Below are positions 9,278-19,037 of a stretch of 64,000 bases of DNA, one piece after another. How positions within the stretch are numbered: the stretch's first letter is position 1; each line of letters opens with the position of its first letter. The DNA lies in NCBI GenBank assembly GCA_037952775.1, contig JBANAY010000004.1:13950001-14014000 (forward strand). The letters run 5' to 3'. The notes below the pieces were generated by a model. The model worked only from the letters and a program-made list of their open reading frames with translations. It was not told where the DNA came from and searched no databases. The position numbers were made by a program, and so were the translations under genes. The DNA comes from Clonostachys chloroleuca (lineage: Eukaryota; Ascomycota; Sordariomycetes; Hypocreales; Bionectriaceae).

Positions 9278-11297
9278 TTACGCCTCGGCGGTCTCGCCGT
9301 CACCCTTCTTCTTCCCCTTGGACCTCTTCCTCTTCTTTTTCGACTCGCCGACCTCGCCGACAACGTTGCTGCTCTCCTTCTTCGCCTCGGGGGCCACGAG
9401 CCGAGCCTCGCCGGCCGCCTCCGCCTCGGCGGCGAACTTCTCGAACCCGTAGGTGGGGCCCGACTGCTCAAATTCGCGACCAAAGGTGTCGCGGCGCCAC
9501 TGCCTGAGGCGGGCCTTCTTGTTGAGCCTCTTGCGGTCGCGGCGCTTCTTCTCCTCGTCGCGGAAGGTGGCGAGCTTCTTGAGGCCGGCGAAGTCGTTGA
9601 GGGCGCTGTCCGAGGGGGCGAGGAGGATGTCGCGGGCGGTCATGCCGAAGGACTGCGGCGACGTCTCGCGGTAGCGGAAAGGGGCGTGTGCGGCAGCGGG
9701 CTGGGAGAGGAGGTCGTGGTGGGTGAGTTCGAGCTTGGAGTCGACGAGGGCCTCGAGCTTGGTGCGGTCCTTGCGGGCTTGCTTCTGGGATTCGAGGCGC
9801 TCTCGTTTTTGCTCCTTGGCGCTCTTGCGCTTCTTTGCGGGGGCTCGTCACCCTCATCGTCGTCGTTGCTGTCATCTTCGGGTTCTTGGCCTTCGCCATC
9901 GGAGAGTGTGATCTTTGGTTGGGTCTCTTCGTCGTCGAAATCGGGCACTAGGTCCTTGATATCGATGTCGTCGTCCCACTTGGGCTTCTTGGGGTGTTTT
10001 CTCTTCTTGTCCTCGGCTCCCTCCTCGTGAGAGGCCGGGGCTTCGGCATCGTCCATCGCGTAGTAGTCCTCGCCGAAGCGCTTGCTCATCTCCTCTTCCC
10101 ACTTGTCGTTCTCCCAGGCGTCGTCGAGGAACTTCATCCAGTCCTCGTCCTTGAGTTCTGCGCCGATGGCTCCAGCCGCTTGCCTGACCTTACGGAGCTT
10201 CTGCTCCGTCTCTTCGAGTTTTAACTTGCGCAGGCGGGCTTTGTCCTCCCTCTTCTCCCGCTTCTCAGCTTCCTTTTGCTCCTTCTCGAGCTCTCGGCGA
10301 CGAGCTCTGCCCGTCTTATCTTCGCGGCGCACGGACCGCGCAGCTGTGATGTCTCGTGCATACGACTTGAGGACCTCATTGCTCTTTTCAGGGTCTTCGA
10401 ATCGCATGTTGTACGCCTGCTCAAACTCGTCGGCCTTGTTCTCTTCCTCGTCGTCGTCAGATTCGAAGGCCTTCCACCTGGCCTCGCCATCGTCGCCAGG
10501 TAGCCATGCTCGGGCCGACAAGAAGTTTGACAGGAAAGTCTCCGGATCACGGTCGGCACCCTCGACATCAAGATCCTTGGCCTTCTGCTTCTTGACCTTC
10601 TTGGCTCTCGCTGGGTGGACGCCGCTATCATCCACCTTGGCTGTTTCCTTGCGCTTCATGAAATCGTCGCCGTCTGAGTCAGAGCCTTCATTCTCGGCGT
10701 CGGCGTTGTGCATCTCCAATACAATGGACTTCTTCAACTCATCCTGCTCCTGCGCAAAGGTTGCCGGGGCTGCCTCCTCATCGTCGTCGTCGGCACCGAC
10801 ATCGCCACGCATGAACTTTTCACGGTGGTAATCCTTTAGGTAAACTGGCTTCTCCTTCTTTTCCTTCTTGGGGGCTGCGTTCGCATCTCCTTCCTTGTAG
10901 AACGTCACGTCCTTGTCGTAGACTCTGGGGTCCTTGTTCTTAATGGCCTGGAGGGTGGCGGAGATTTGTGCGTCAAGGTCTTCGGTGGCGAGAAAGCCGT
11001 CTTCGTCCTCACTCTCGTCTGTGGAAGATTCGTCGTCTTCGTCGTTGGCGTTCTTACGGGAGGCATCCTTCTTGTACTTTTCCTCCACTGTTGCATTGTT
11101 AGCTTGTCCAACAGCGACGTTGTAGCAACGTCCAGCTTACATCGGTGCAGCTCCTCTCGCTTCTTGTTGTGTTCGAATCGACGGGCGTATTCCTCGTTCA
11201 CCTTGAACCCGCTCTCCTGGATCTGGGCACCTCCATCGCCGGAATCCGAGTCGCTGTCGTCGAGGAGTTTCCGCTTGGCTGATGCAGAGGAACCCAT
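9278..11297 (-). CDS. KRI1: Kri1, 40S ribosome biogenesis protein, apparent 1-nt frameshift
   Basis: Kri1 is a nucleolar factor for 18S rRNA processing and small-subunit assembly. Exon 1 is 11297-11141 (start MGSSASAKRK) and exon 2 is 11087-9278. The 53-nt intron starts GTAAGC, has GCTAACA, and ends CAACAG, joining as ELHR-LEEKYKKD. The N-terminus holds acidic runs (SDSDSG, DEDDESSTDESEDED) and a long charged Kri1 region. The conserved Kri1 C-terminal block (TARDILLAPSDSALNDF, then a FRDEEKKRRDRKRL segment) lies in a different frame. The frame changes at the C5 run on the coding strand (G5 at 9839-9843). One extra C there gives 656 codons in one frame, reading GDEPPAKKRKSAKEQKRERL. The tail is a Lys-rich nuclear signal-like segment. 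Family call is secure; the break is probably a sequence error. Confidence 0.93.
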
Positions 11298-12340
11298 GGC
11301 TGGTTGCGACAATTGACCGGCCTTGGGAGACGTGTGTTGAGCGATGAATTTCCCCCTTTTGGCAAATTAGTGATCGAGTTAGAGCAAGGGCAATTGCAAA
11401 GAAAAGAAACAAAACGAGCTTTGCGAATGGGCGCCGATGGATCGCTCGTATGGACTTGGCTAATCGTCAAATGCTACCAACTTTTTTTTCCGTCAACGCT
11501 TCAATCGCTGCCCACCATGATTTTAATGTGGGGCTGGCGGCGCAACCATGTGCTTTTCTGCCGGATCGAAAAATTTGGCGGTGAGAGCTCGGGCCAGGGT
11601 CAACCTTCCACCGGGCTGTAGCTGCGCCCCACCTGCCTCAGGTGGCTGTGCTCAGTCCAACCTTCACATTGACAGATCAATGGGTGATGACGGGGTCCGG
11701 TGGCTGGTACTACTTTTAGGTCCAGGTCCGGCTCCAGTACCAGTACATTGGCGGCCATGGGAATCTGCCATCAATCCGAGTGATAGATAATTAATAATGC
11801 CCATTTGACAGTAGGCAAGTCGTAGATGGTCTCTCTCAGGCGATTTTAGTAGCAACTGGTACCCTGATTGACCTGCTGCCACTGGCTGGGGCTTCCACTT
11901 CCCGAAGGCGCTGCAGCTCGTTGTCGGTCTACGTACGAGCCCTTCGTCATCGTCCCGAAGTACCTGGTGAGGTAACTACCACTGCCTGGATTCCAGCAAG
12001 ATCCTCGCTCAACTTAACCTTCTGCCTCATCCATGCAGTAACAGGGCCCCATTTTCCTAGCCACCCAAACATCTTCGCCGTGATCTCCAGAGTATCCTGG
12101 TTTCTTTGCTTCCCTTCCTATCCGACCACAGCGCTCACCCGAACCACATCGACACGTCACTCGCTGCAAGGCACATCTTTCAGCTCTCGCCTCCGTTGGC
12201 TCCAGATCTTGTCGCATCCCATCACACCTACCAATTGCTCTACATTCCTCAAATCGAGCGCCTCAAACCCCACTCGCATCACGGCCGTGTTGAAGTGATT
12301 TCTACATTTTATTTCTGTCAAGGGACAAAAAAGGGCGATC
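11298..12340. promoter_or_regulatory. Bidirectional promoter region between KRI1 and the Rab5 gene
   Basis: About 1 kb separates two divergent start codons. It contains C/T-rich stretches at about 12040-12260, in the expected 5' leader of the Rab gene, and a T-run at 11481-11489. Several open frames here are short, have no family signal and overlap each other on both strands. I see no RNA gene and no repeat. Confidence 0.5.
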
Positions 12341-13188
12341 ATGTCTGATTCCGCAAATGCCCCCAAGCCCAGCAGCAGCGTCAAGCTGGTTCTGCTCGGC
12401 GAAGCCGCCGTCGGAAAGGTGGGAATTATTTGCCATTCTGCAGCAGTTTCGGTCGGATATTCAACTAACCATGCTGTCTGCAGTCTTCTCTCGTACTGCG
12501 CTTTGTCAACAATGACTTTCAAGAAAACAAGGAACCCACTATCGGTGGTATGTAGCTTGCTGTTCCCATGCGTTGGCTAGCATGATGCTGCATGAAACGC
12601 TCTGTGCTAACTCTTTGCTCCTGCGCAGCCGCCTTTTTGACTCAAAAGTGCAACCTCCCCTCGCGCACAATCAAGTTTGAGATCTGGGATACCGCAGGCC
12701 AAGAACGATTTGCTTCTCTCGCACCCATGTACTACCGCAACGCCCAAGCCGCCCTCGTCGTCTACGATCTTACCAAGCCCACCTCTCTCGTCAAGGCCAA
12801 GCACTGGGTCGCCGAGCTGCAACGACAGGCCTCGCCCGGAATCGTAATTGCTCTTGTCGGAAACAAGCTGGATTTGACGACTGAAGCTCCCCCGGCGGAC
12901 GTTGATGGCACCGACGGTGATGACTCGGGAGATGCGCGCAAGATTTCAACAGAGGAGGCCAAGACATACGCCGAGGAGGAGAGCTTATTGTTCTTCGAGA
13001 CCAGTGCTAAGACGGGCCACAACGTTACCGAGGTATTTACAGCGATTGCCAATGCAATCCCCGAGACGTCTCTAAAGACCACGCGCGGAACCGGCGGTTC
13101 CAACGCAACAAGCCGGGCTGGTGATGAACAGAGGGTGAACTTGGGCGGGAACCGGGATGCTGGGGCTAAGGATTCATGTGCTTGTTAG
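12341..13188 (+). CDS. Rab5/Ypt5-type small GTPase
   Basis: Three exons (12341-12418, 12484-12547, 12629-13188) give 233 residues. Introns are 65 and 81 nt, with GT...AG ends and TAACC / CTAAC branch points. Rab5 drives early-endosome fusion and endocytic sorting. All GTP-binding motifs are present: P-loop GEAAVGKSS (20-28), switch I ending in TIGAAFLTQ (a Rab5 hallmark), WDTAGQE (67-73, with Gln72), NKLD (126-129) and ETSAK (171-175). The protein ends in CAC, a double-geranylgeranylation motif. Unlike animal Rab5, it has an acidic Pro/Asp/Gly insert of about 20 residues (131-150) right after NKLD. Fungal Ypt5-type Rabs often carry inserts here, so this is probably normal. The assignment is firm. 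Confidence 0.95.
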
Positions 13189-14206
13189 AAGAAGGAATGG
13201 GCTTGTTTAATTTTTCTTTTTGTTTATACTGCGATGATATGGGTGTTTTGCGGATGGGAGGGCAAGGCTCTCCCCAGGGCTCTATGCGGAGGATCTTGTT
13301 TCCAGCAGAAGATTCAGTATTCCTTTTGTTTTTGAGCCTCCCACGGGGTGTGATTCCTTTCATTTCTCTTGTTTGGCCAGTCGTCTGTCATATCATAGCA
13401 TTCATAATGCAAGTGTCACTTCACTTGATACTGTAAGAGGCCGTATCTGGCTCCGCGCTTGCGATTACCCAGGTGCTAATGCGGCATCGACGTACCTAAG
13501 AACGTTTTAGGAAGACAATTGGATGCATGATTTGAACCTAAATGATCCCGATACTGGCCTCTGGCTATTTTTGTAGAGCTTAAACCGCTGCCTCGAGCCA
13601 TCCACGTAAGTACCGTCGTCATGACGGCATCACACAGCAGTTCGTCACCAGGCATTCCCGGGAGGCTAGTCGAGAATTGCCAAGTGGTGCATGCAGGTCA
13701 ACCAGTGGGCTTCTAGCCAATATGCGATTAAATACATTGAAGCGGTCCAATGCTCCTCGGCAGCCATACTACATGTACCGCCTCTGCGTCAGAAGTGCGG
13801 CACGTGACCGCCCTGCTACAGCCACGAGCCAGCAAATCAACGGCGTTGGTCAGCTCTCAGTTTCTGGACTTTGTGGCGGCAGTTCCTTTGTCGAAGTGGG
13901 CGGCCCACTTATCTTTTTTGGCGGCGCGTCAACTGCAAACTCCTCATCATTCACATTCATTCATTCTACCTACATCTATGAATGCCGCCTTGCTCTCATG
14001 CACTTTGCAAGGTCGTTCTCTCCTCTTGACAGTGGTGTCAAGATCGCCGTCTAATATTTTATCACATCATCTCTAATTCCCCTCTCGCCGTGCCCATCTA
14101 GACCCGACATCTCTCGGCGATCGAGGACTCGAGCAGCATAATTAGACAGCAACGGTTTCCACCACCCATGAAGTGCCCTCGCAGGACTTAGCGTTGTGCC
14201 GACGAC
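13189..14206. promoter_or_regulatory. Intergenic: 3' end of the Rab5 gene and promoter of the RING gene
   Basis: About 1 kb without a supported gene. A palindromic CACGTG E-box lies at 13801-13806 inside CACGTGAC, with a CCAAT at 13747-13751, about 400-460 bp before the RING gene's ATG. CACGTGA is the core bound by Cbf1-type bHLH factors in fungi; its use here is only inferred. Confidence 0.45.
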
Positions 14207-17200
14207 ATGGCTTCGTCCAACATCGAGGCCCAGGCCGAGCTCATTAGGTTCGCCATTGCTTCCCGCGTTCGAGAGAATCCCAAACCACAGACTAACACGA
14301 GTCCCAGCTCACTGGCACCCGATGACATCCCAATCAAGCTGCGATGCGCTATCTGCAGCAAGCTCGCCGTGAATGCCTTCCGGCTGCCTTGCTGCGAGCA
14401 GGCTATCTGCGAGACCTGTATGTTTTGCATCTGCCCTCTCTCGAACTCACCACGTTTGCTAACCGTTCTACCAGGCCAGTCCAACTTGCCCTCGTCATGC
14501 CCCGTCTGCGAGCACTCTCCCCTGTCGGCCGAAGATTGCCATCCAAACAAATCACTCCGAACGACGATCAAGGTCTTTCTACGCACAGCTGAGAAGAAAC
14601 GGGAAGCTCAGCGTGCCAAGGAGGCAAAGGAATCCGCGCCCCCGACCCCGATTGAAGCTCCCAAGCCGCAGATACCCTCGTCAGAACAGGCTGCACCTGA
14701 GGCCAGCGCCGTCAAAGCTCCGAACGGAGAAGCGCAGCCTAGCGAGCAGCAGATCCCCGCGCCTAAGGAGGAGTCAGAAAATGCGCCGGCCCAACCAGCT
14801 GATTCGGTATGTCCTTAGTGTCCCTTCTCCAATGAAATCCACTCAGAATGGTTTACTGACTTCTCCTCTTTTTTCATGCAGACCGAACAGACTGCCGATC
14901 CCGAGACAGCTGAGCAAGCGAACAAGAACGACGCTGATCTTGTCGCGCAGACTGATGAAGAGAGGCGAGGTCAGGAAAACGATGACCCCAATGATCAGGA
15001 AGCCACCCAAGAAGGCGAGGGCGAGGGCGAGGGCGAACAAGGAAACGGCGAAGAGCAACAAAACTTCAACGCAGGTGCGATGAATGGTGGATTCCCAAAT
15101 ATGAACTTTGGGCAAGGAGGAGGCGACTACAACCAGCAGATGCAGATGATGATGGCAATGCAAAATGGCATGGGGTCGAACTTCAATATGATGGGTACGT
15201 GTGAGCTCCAGGGTTCAGCTCCGTCTCCCGACTTGCGGATGAGCAGTGCTAACATGACTTCGTTCTCACAGGCATGCCAGGAATGGGCATGGACCCCATG
15301 ATGATGCAGAACATGTACATGAACGGTGGCTTTCAAGGCATGGGCATGAACGGCATGGGGGGCTTTGGAGGAGGGTATGGCCAAGGCACCAATAATAACT
15401 GGAACGGAACACAAGCGTGGAATTTCGACCAGAATAATTACAATCAAAATGTTCCTGGCATGGGAACCGGTGACTTTGGGAATTTTAACTCAGGATTCCA
15501 GACAGGATACAATCAAGGCAATTATGGTCATCAATTTAATGACTATCGCCGCAACAACTTTGGACGTGGTCGGGGTCGAGGTCGTGGCTTTTATGGCGGC
15601 GGTGGCTATGGCTACGGCCGTGGTGGTTTCCAGCAGCAGCAACAGCATGGCCATACGGGCTTCAACCAGCAGCTTCAGCAAGGCCAGCATATGCAGCAGG
15701 GGAACCAGAACCCCCAGGACCAGAATGAGGCTGGCGATAGTAATCCACAGGGCGACGAGTATGGCCGTGATGCTCGTCCCGAGGGCGCTAAGGAAGGCAG
15801 CGAAGGTGCTGCGGAGGGCTCTGGCCCAGGACAAGATCCCAATCAAAGTGGTGTGAGTTCTGAAGCCAGAAACCAGGATCCCAATGGACTAGCATCTCGT
15901 GAGGCTCCAGGCAGTGAAACCGCTGTTAGTGCAGCAGAGGATGCCGCCTCATCCAGTGGCCCTGGTGTGGCAAATCGTCCCGTGCAGCCTGTCCCTGAGG
16001 TGCCGATCAACGCGCCAACAGGTCCCAAGGCAATGCGTCAAGGTCTGCCTAACACCAGCCTCCATAACTTGCGGGCGCGTGGCTACCAGGTAGACAACCC
16101 TCCGCGGCCCTCGTCCTCGTATCAGCAGCAGGCAAGTCCCGCTCCCGAGCGACCCCGTTCGAGAAGTAGATCTCCTCAGCGTGACCGCGAGCGTGAGAAT
16201 GACCGGGATCGTGACCGTGACCTTGACCGTGAGCGCAGCAAAGAGCGGTCTAATGGATATGGCAGACGCGACAGGGACGACGAAGACGCAGAACAGGACC
16301 GCGGTCGCGGCCGTGAACAGCGTGAGCACTCGCCCTCTGACACTGTCTCAGGTAGTAAGAGCCGCAGCCGAAGCCACGGCCACAAAAGCTCACGGCGGCG
16401 GCGACGCCATCGCTCCACTTCGGCCGACGATGAGTATGACAACGACGGGTACCGCCGCAAGAAGCATCGGAGCAGCCGCAAGTATGACGACGACGCCGAG
16501 CACAACTCGTCCTCGAGACCCAAGGAGGAGAAGCCCTCGGAGCGATCTCGGTCGGCATCGCCTGACTCTAAACGGTCCGGCGGCCATAGAGGTAGTCGTA
16601 GAGACAGAGACCATGACAAACGCAGAGAAAGGGAGAAGGATAAGTATCGCGACGATGACAGAAAGAAGTCGTCTAGCCACCGATCCCACCGTGACCGAGA
16701 CTATGATCACTCACGACGGAGGGACAAGGACAGAGAGAGAGAAAGAGACCGAGACAGAGCTCGGGATAAAGACAACCGGAAAGACCGCAATGAGCGTGAA
16801 CGGACTAGAGACCGTGACAGCGACCGCGATCACCGGCAGAGCAACAGTGGCGCTGCCAGCAGGAAAGGCTCAACGGATATATCGACGCCGGTCGACAAAG
16901 AACCGAGACCTGGCGGCCCACGGGGCTTCGACATCCGTGGCAGGGGCGATAATCCCTCCCGTCAGAACTCACAAGCTTCGGCCAGCGGCGGTGGCAAATC
17001 GATGCCCGTCAAGGACGTCCACACCTTGGAGCGAGAGGCTCGAGACCGAGAACGACTGCTCAAGGAAGCCCAGCGGATTACTCGACTAGCTGGGCTTGCA
17101 GGTTCGAAGCGCGGCCGCGAGGATGACGGCGGCGACAGCGGTGGTCGCAAGAGCCGCAGGGCCAGCCGACGCAGCGAGGCGGTTGACGGCGGTGACGGAG

Positions 17201-17253
17201 AGGAGCGCATGAGACGGCTAGAGGCTGAGCGCGAAGGGGGTCGCTGGGGCTAA
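14207..17253 (+). CDS. RBBP6/Mpe1-type C4C4 RING protein with RGG and RS-rich tail
   Basis: Four exons (14207-14417, 14475-14806, 14882-15194, 15272-17253) encode 945 residues. The introns are 57, 75 and 77 nt and all have GT...AG ends. Residues 47-82 form a RING-like domain of eight cysteines (C47, C50, C62, C63, C68, C71, C79, C82) and no histidine, the C4C4 spacing seen in RBBP6/Mpe1. The middle is acidic and Gly/Glu-rich, then Met/Gly/Asn-rich, followed by an RGG-like block (GRGRGRGF) and Gln runs. The last 400 residues are dominated by Arg-Ser, Arg-Asp and Arg-Glu dipeptides, as in splicing-linked proteins. There is no DWNN ubiquitin-like domain, so it is not canonical Mpe1. A role in mRNA processing or as an E3 ligase is inference. 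The first intron is a multiple of three and stays open, so retention would give a longer RING loop. Confidence 0.85.
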
Positions 17254-18206
17254 CTACCTTCTTCCTTCCTTGCTTTCCTCTCTGCATCACGTTGCATAAT
17301 GCATTGTTTGCTTTTCAGTGTTGAGCATCGGTTGACTTTTGAATTTGAACAGCTCTGAGAGTAGATATCATCTTCGGTCTACCCCTTCACTCTTATCCAC
17401 TCTCCATTCTTTTTATGCATAAAGCTCTTCCCCAGATATTGGAGAAGCCTTCCGGCCTAGTTGCCTGCCTTCTTTTCTTTCTCCTACTTTGTTTTGTATT
17501 TATACCGTCCGGCTGGAAGGGAAATTGGGAAAAAACACCATGGGCGGTCATAGTGGGATAACACTTTTTTTTCATTCTGCATCAACGGTGTTGTCTTTGG
17601 AAAGCACAGAAAAAAAGGGAACGAGAATCGGAGAAGGGGAAAAAATAACACCACCAAAGAACTTGAAACAGCGAGGCAAAGCATCCCTCATCACAAAGGA
17701 AACCGGTGTGGCAAGATTGAGAGACACAATGGGGCTCCAGTTCAGGATGAGGAGAGCGAAAAAGATATATATGGCCTAAAGTATGAGGCCGGCCTGGATG
17801 ATACAGGAAAAAACCATCACGGGCGGGGAATATCAGGAAGATACCTCCTTTGTTTCATCTACCAGAGAGCTGGAACCGGCACAAGGAAAGCCAGGTTATG
17901 CCCATGGGATAGAGAGATTACACATGCCCTCTATCTCACTTAATATATACCCCGTTATATGCAAAGTTGTCCCGCTTGTCTAGTTCCCGTGATGGATTGA
18001 CCAGTTCATAACAAGACAGTCCGTCCTCGGTTGCTGTTTTCCGAACCTTTTCCCGCCCCTTGATGGACGACGAGGATAAATGAAGTCTCCCTTGGTTGTT
18101 TCTTAGTTTCACGTCCATGAGCCAATTCCAAATCAATCTCTTCATCCAATAATCCTCACATTGTCGCCATAATTTCTAAGATATCGTGACCATCTCACAT
18201 GGCACA
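17254..18206. other. Intergenic between the RING and EthD genes
   Basis: About 950 bp with no supported gene. The part 17560-17780 is A-rich (AAAAAAGGGA, GAAAAAATAA). Short open frames on both strands lack conserved features and overlap each other. It likely holds the RING gene 3' UTR and the EthD gene promoter. Confidence 0.5.
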
Positions 18207-18635
18207 ATGTCAACCAACACCAGCACCCCCAACCGCGTCTGCAGCATCGCCTTCCTCAAGAAGAACCCCTCCCTCATACACGACGAGTTCTACCGCCACT
18301 GGTCCCAGGTCCACGGACCCCTCGTCAAGCCGTGGATGGAGAAGCACGGCATCACGGGGTACACGCAGGTCCACGCCACGCCGCAGCTCAACGATGCCGC
18401 CGCCGCAACACCGCTGGGCCCGGAGAAGAAGAGAGACAAGGGGGAGGAGGGGGAGGAGGATCCGCTGGGTGGGTTCGACGGCGCGGCGGTGATTGAGGCT
18501 CCGAGCTGGGGTGTGCTGGAGGGGGCGTTTGCGGACGAGTACTATCGGGATGTGATCGCCAAGGACGAGGAGCGGTTTCTGGATCGGGGAGCTGGGGTTT
18601 TGAGGAAGAGGGGGCTGATGATCAGGGTTATTTGA
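18207..18635 (+). CDS. EthD-domain protein (dimeric alpha/beta-barrel), small
   Basis: A single exon gives 142 residues. The start is the ATG at 18207; the frame opens seven codons earlier at a GTG, which is not a likely start in a fungus. The N-terminus reads CSIAFLKKNPSLIHDEFYRHWSQVHGPL, and F-x3-W-x3-H is the typical first helix of the EthD family (ferredoxin-like fold). The C-terminal half has GVLEGAFADEYYRDVIAKDEERFLDR, typical of the second barrel repeat. A charged Gly/Glu-rich linker (about residues 75-95) is unusual for the family. EthD proteins include small dehydratases and cyclases in pigment or polyketide pathways and many of unknown role. No biosynthetic genes are nearby, so the substrate is unknown. 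Confidence 0.8.
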   Translation: MSTNTSTPNRVCSIAFLKKNPSLIHDEFYRHWSQVHGPLVKPWMEKHGITGYTQVHATPQLNDAAAATPLGPEKKRDKGEEGEEDPLGGFDGAAVIEAPSWGVLEGAFADEYYRDVIAKDEERFLDRGAGVLRKRGLMIRVI

Positions 18636-19037
18636 GGATGGGGGTGGTCAGTCCGCGTTGCTTGATATAACAGCAAGATACATCACAGACAAGCATACCA
18701 TTGCCAGATTAATGAGAAAGGGGACAGTGTGATTATAGATGGATAGATTCGAGTTCCCAAGTGCCAGAAGCCTGAGCAGTAACACTAAAAACAAAGCCTG
18801 GACGACTCGCTCTCTTCCGCCATCCGATTCTCAAAGTGTGGTCCTTCTAGCAGTTCCCTCCTCGCCCCTTTTAACGCCTTCTCTGATGCTTACATCCAAC
18901 CAATGCGTATCGTCTCACGTTCCCAACACGAGGGTATATATGTTTTTTTCTTTCTGCCTGTCTTTATTCTTTTCTCGTTTCCATTGAGGCCCCAGATGCC
19001 CGCAGGACGTATATATGTTATCTCATTTAAGCCCGGC
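18636..19037. other. Intergenic, convergent 3' ends of the EthD gene and PIK1
   Basis: These 402 bp lie between two convergent stop codons. They are T-rich around 18941-18980. No gene, RNA or repeat is supported; this is expected 3' UTR sequence. Confidence 0.55.

Noticed and set aside
16176..16619. Minus-strand Arg/Ser-rich ORF opposite the RING gene's RS tail
   Set aside because: RS/RD/RE repeats read backwards also give Arg/Ser/Leu-rich frames. It has no ATG context or domain of its own.
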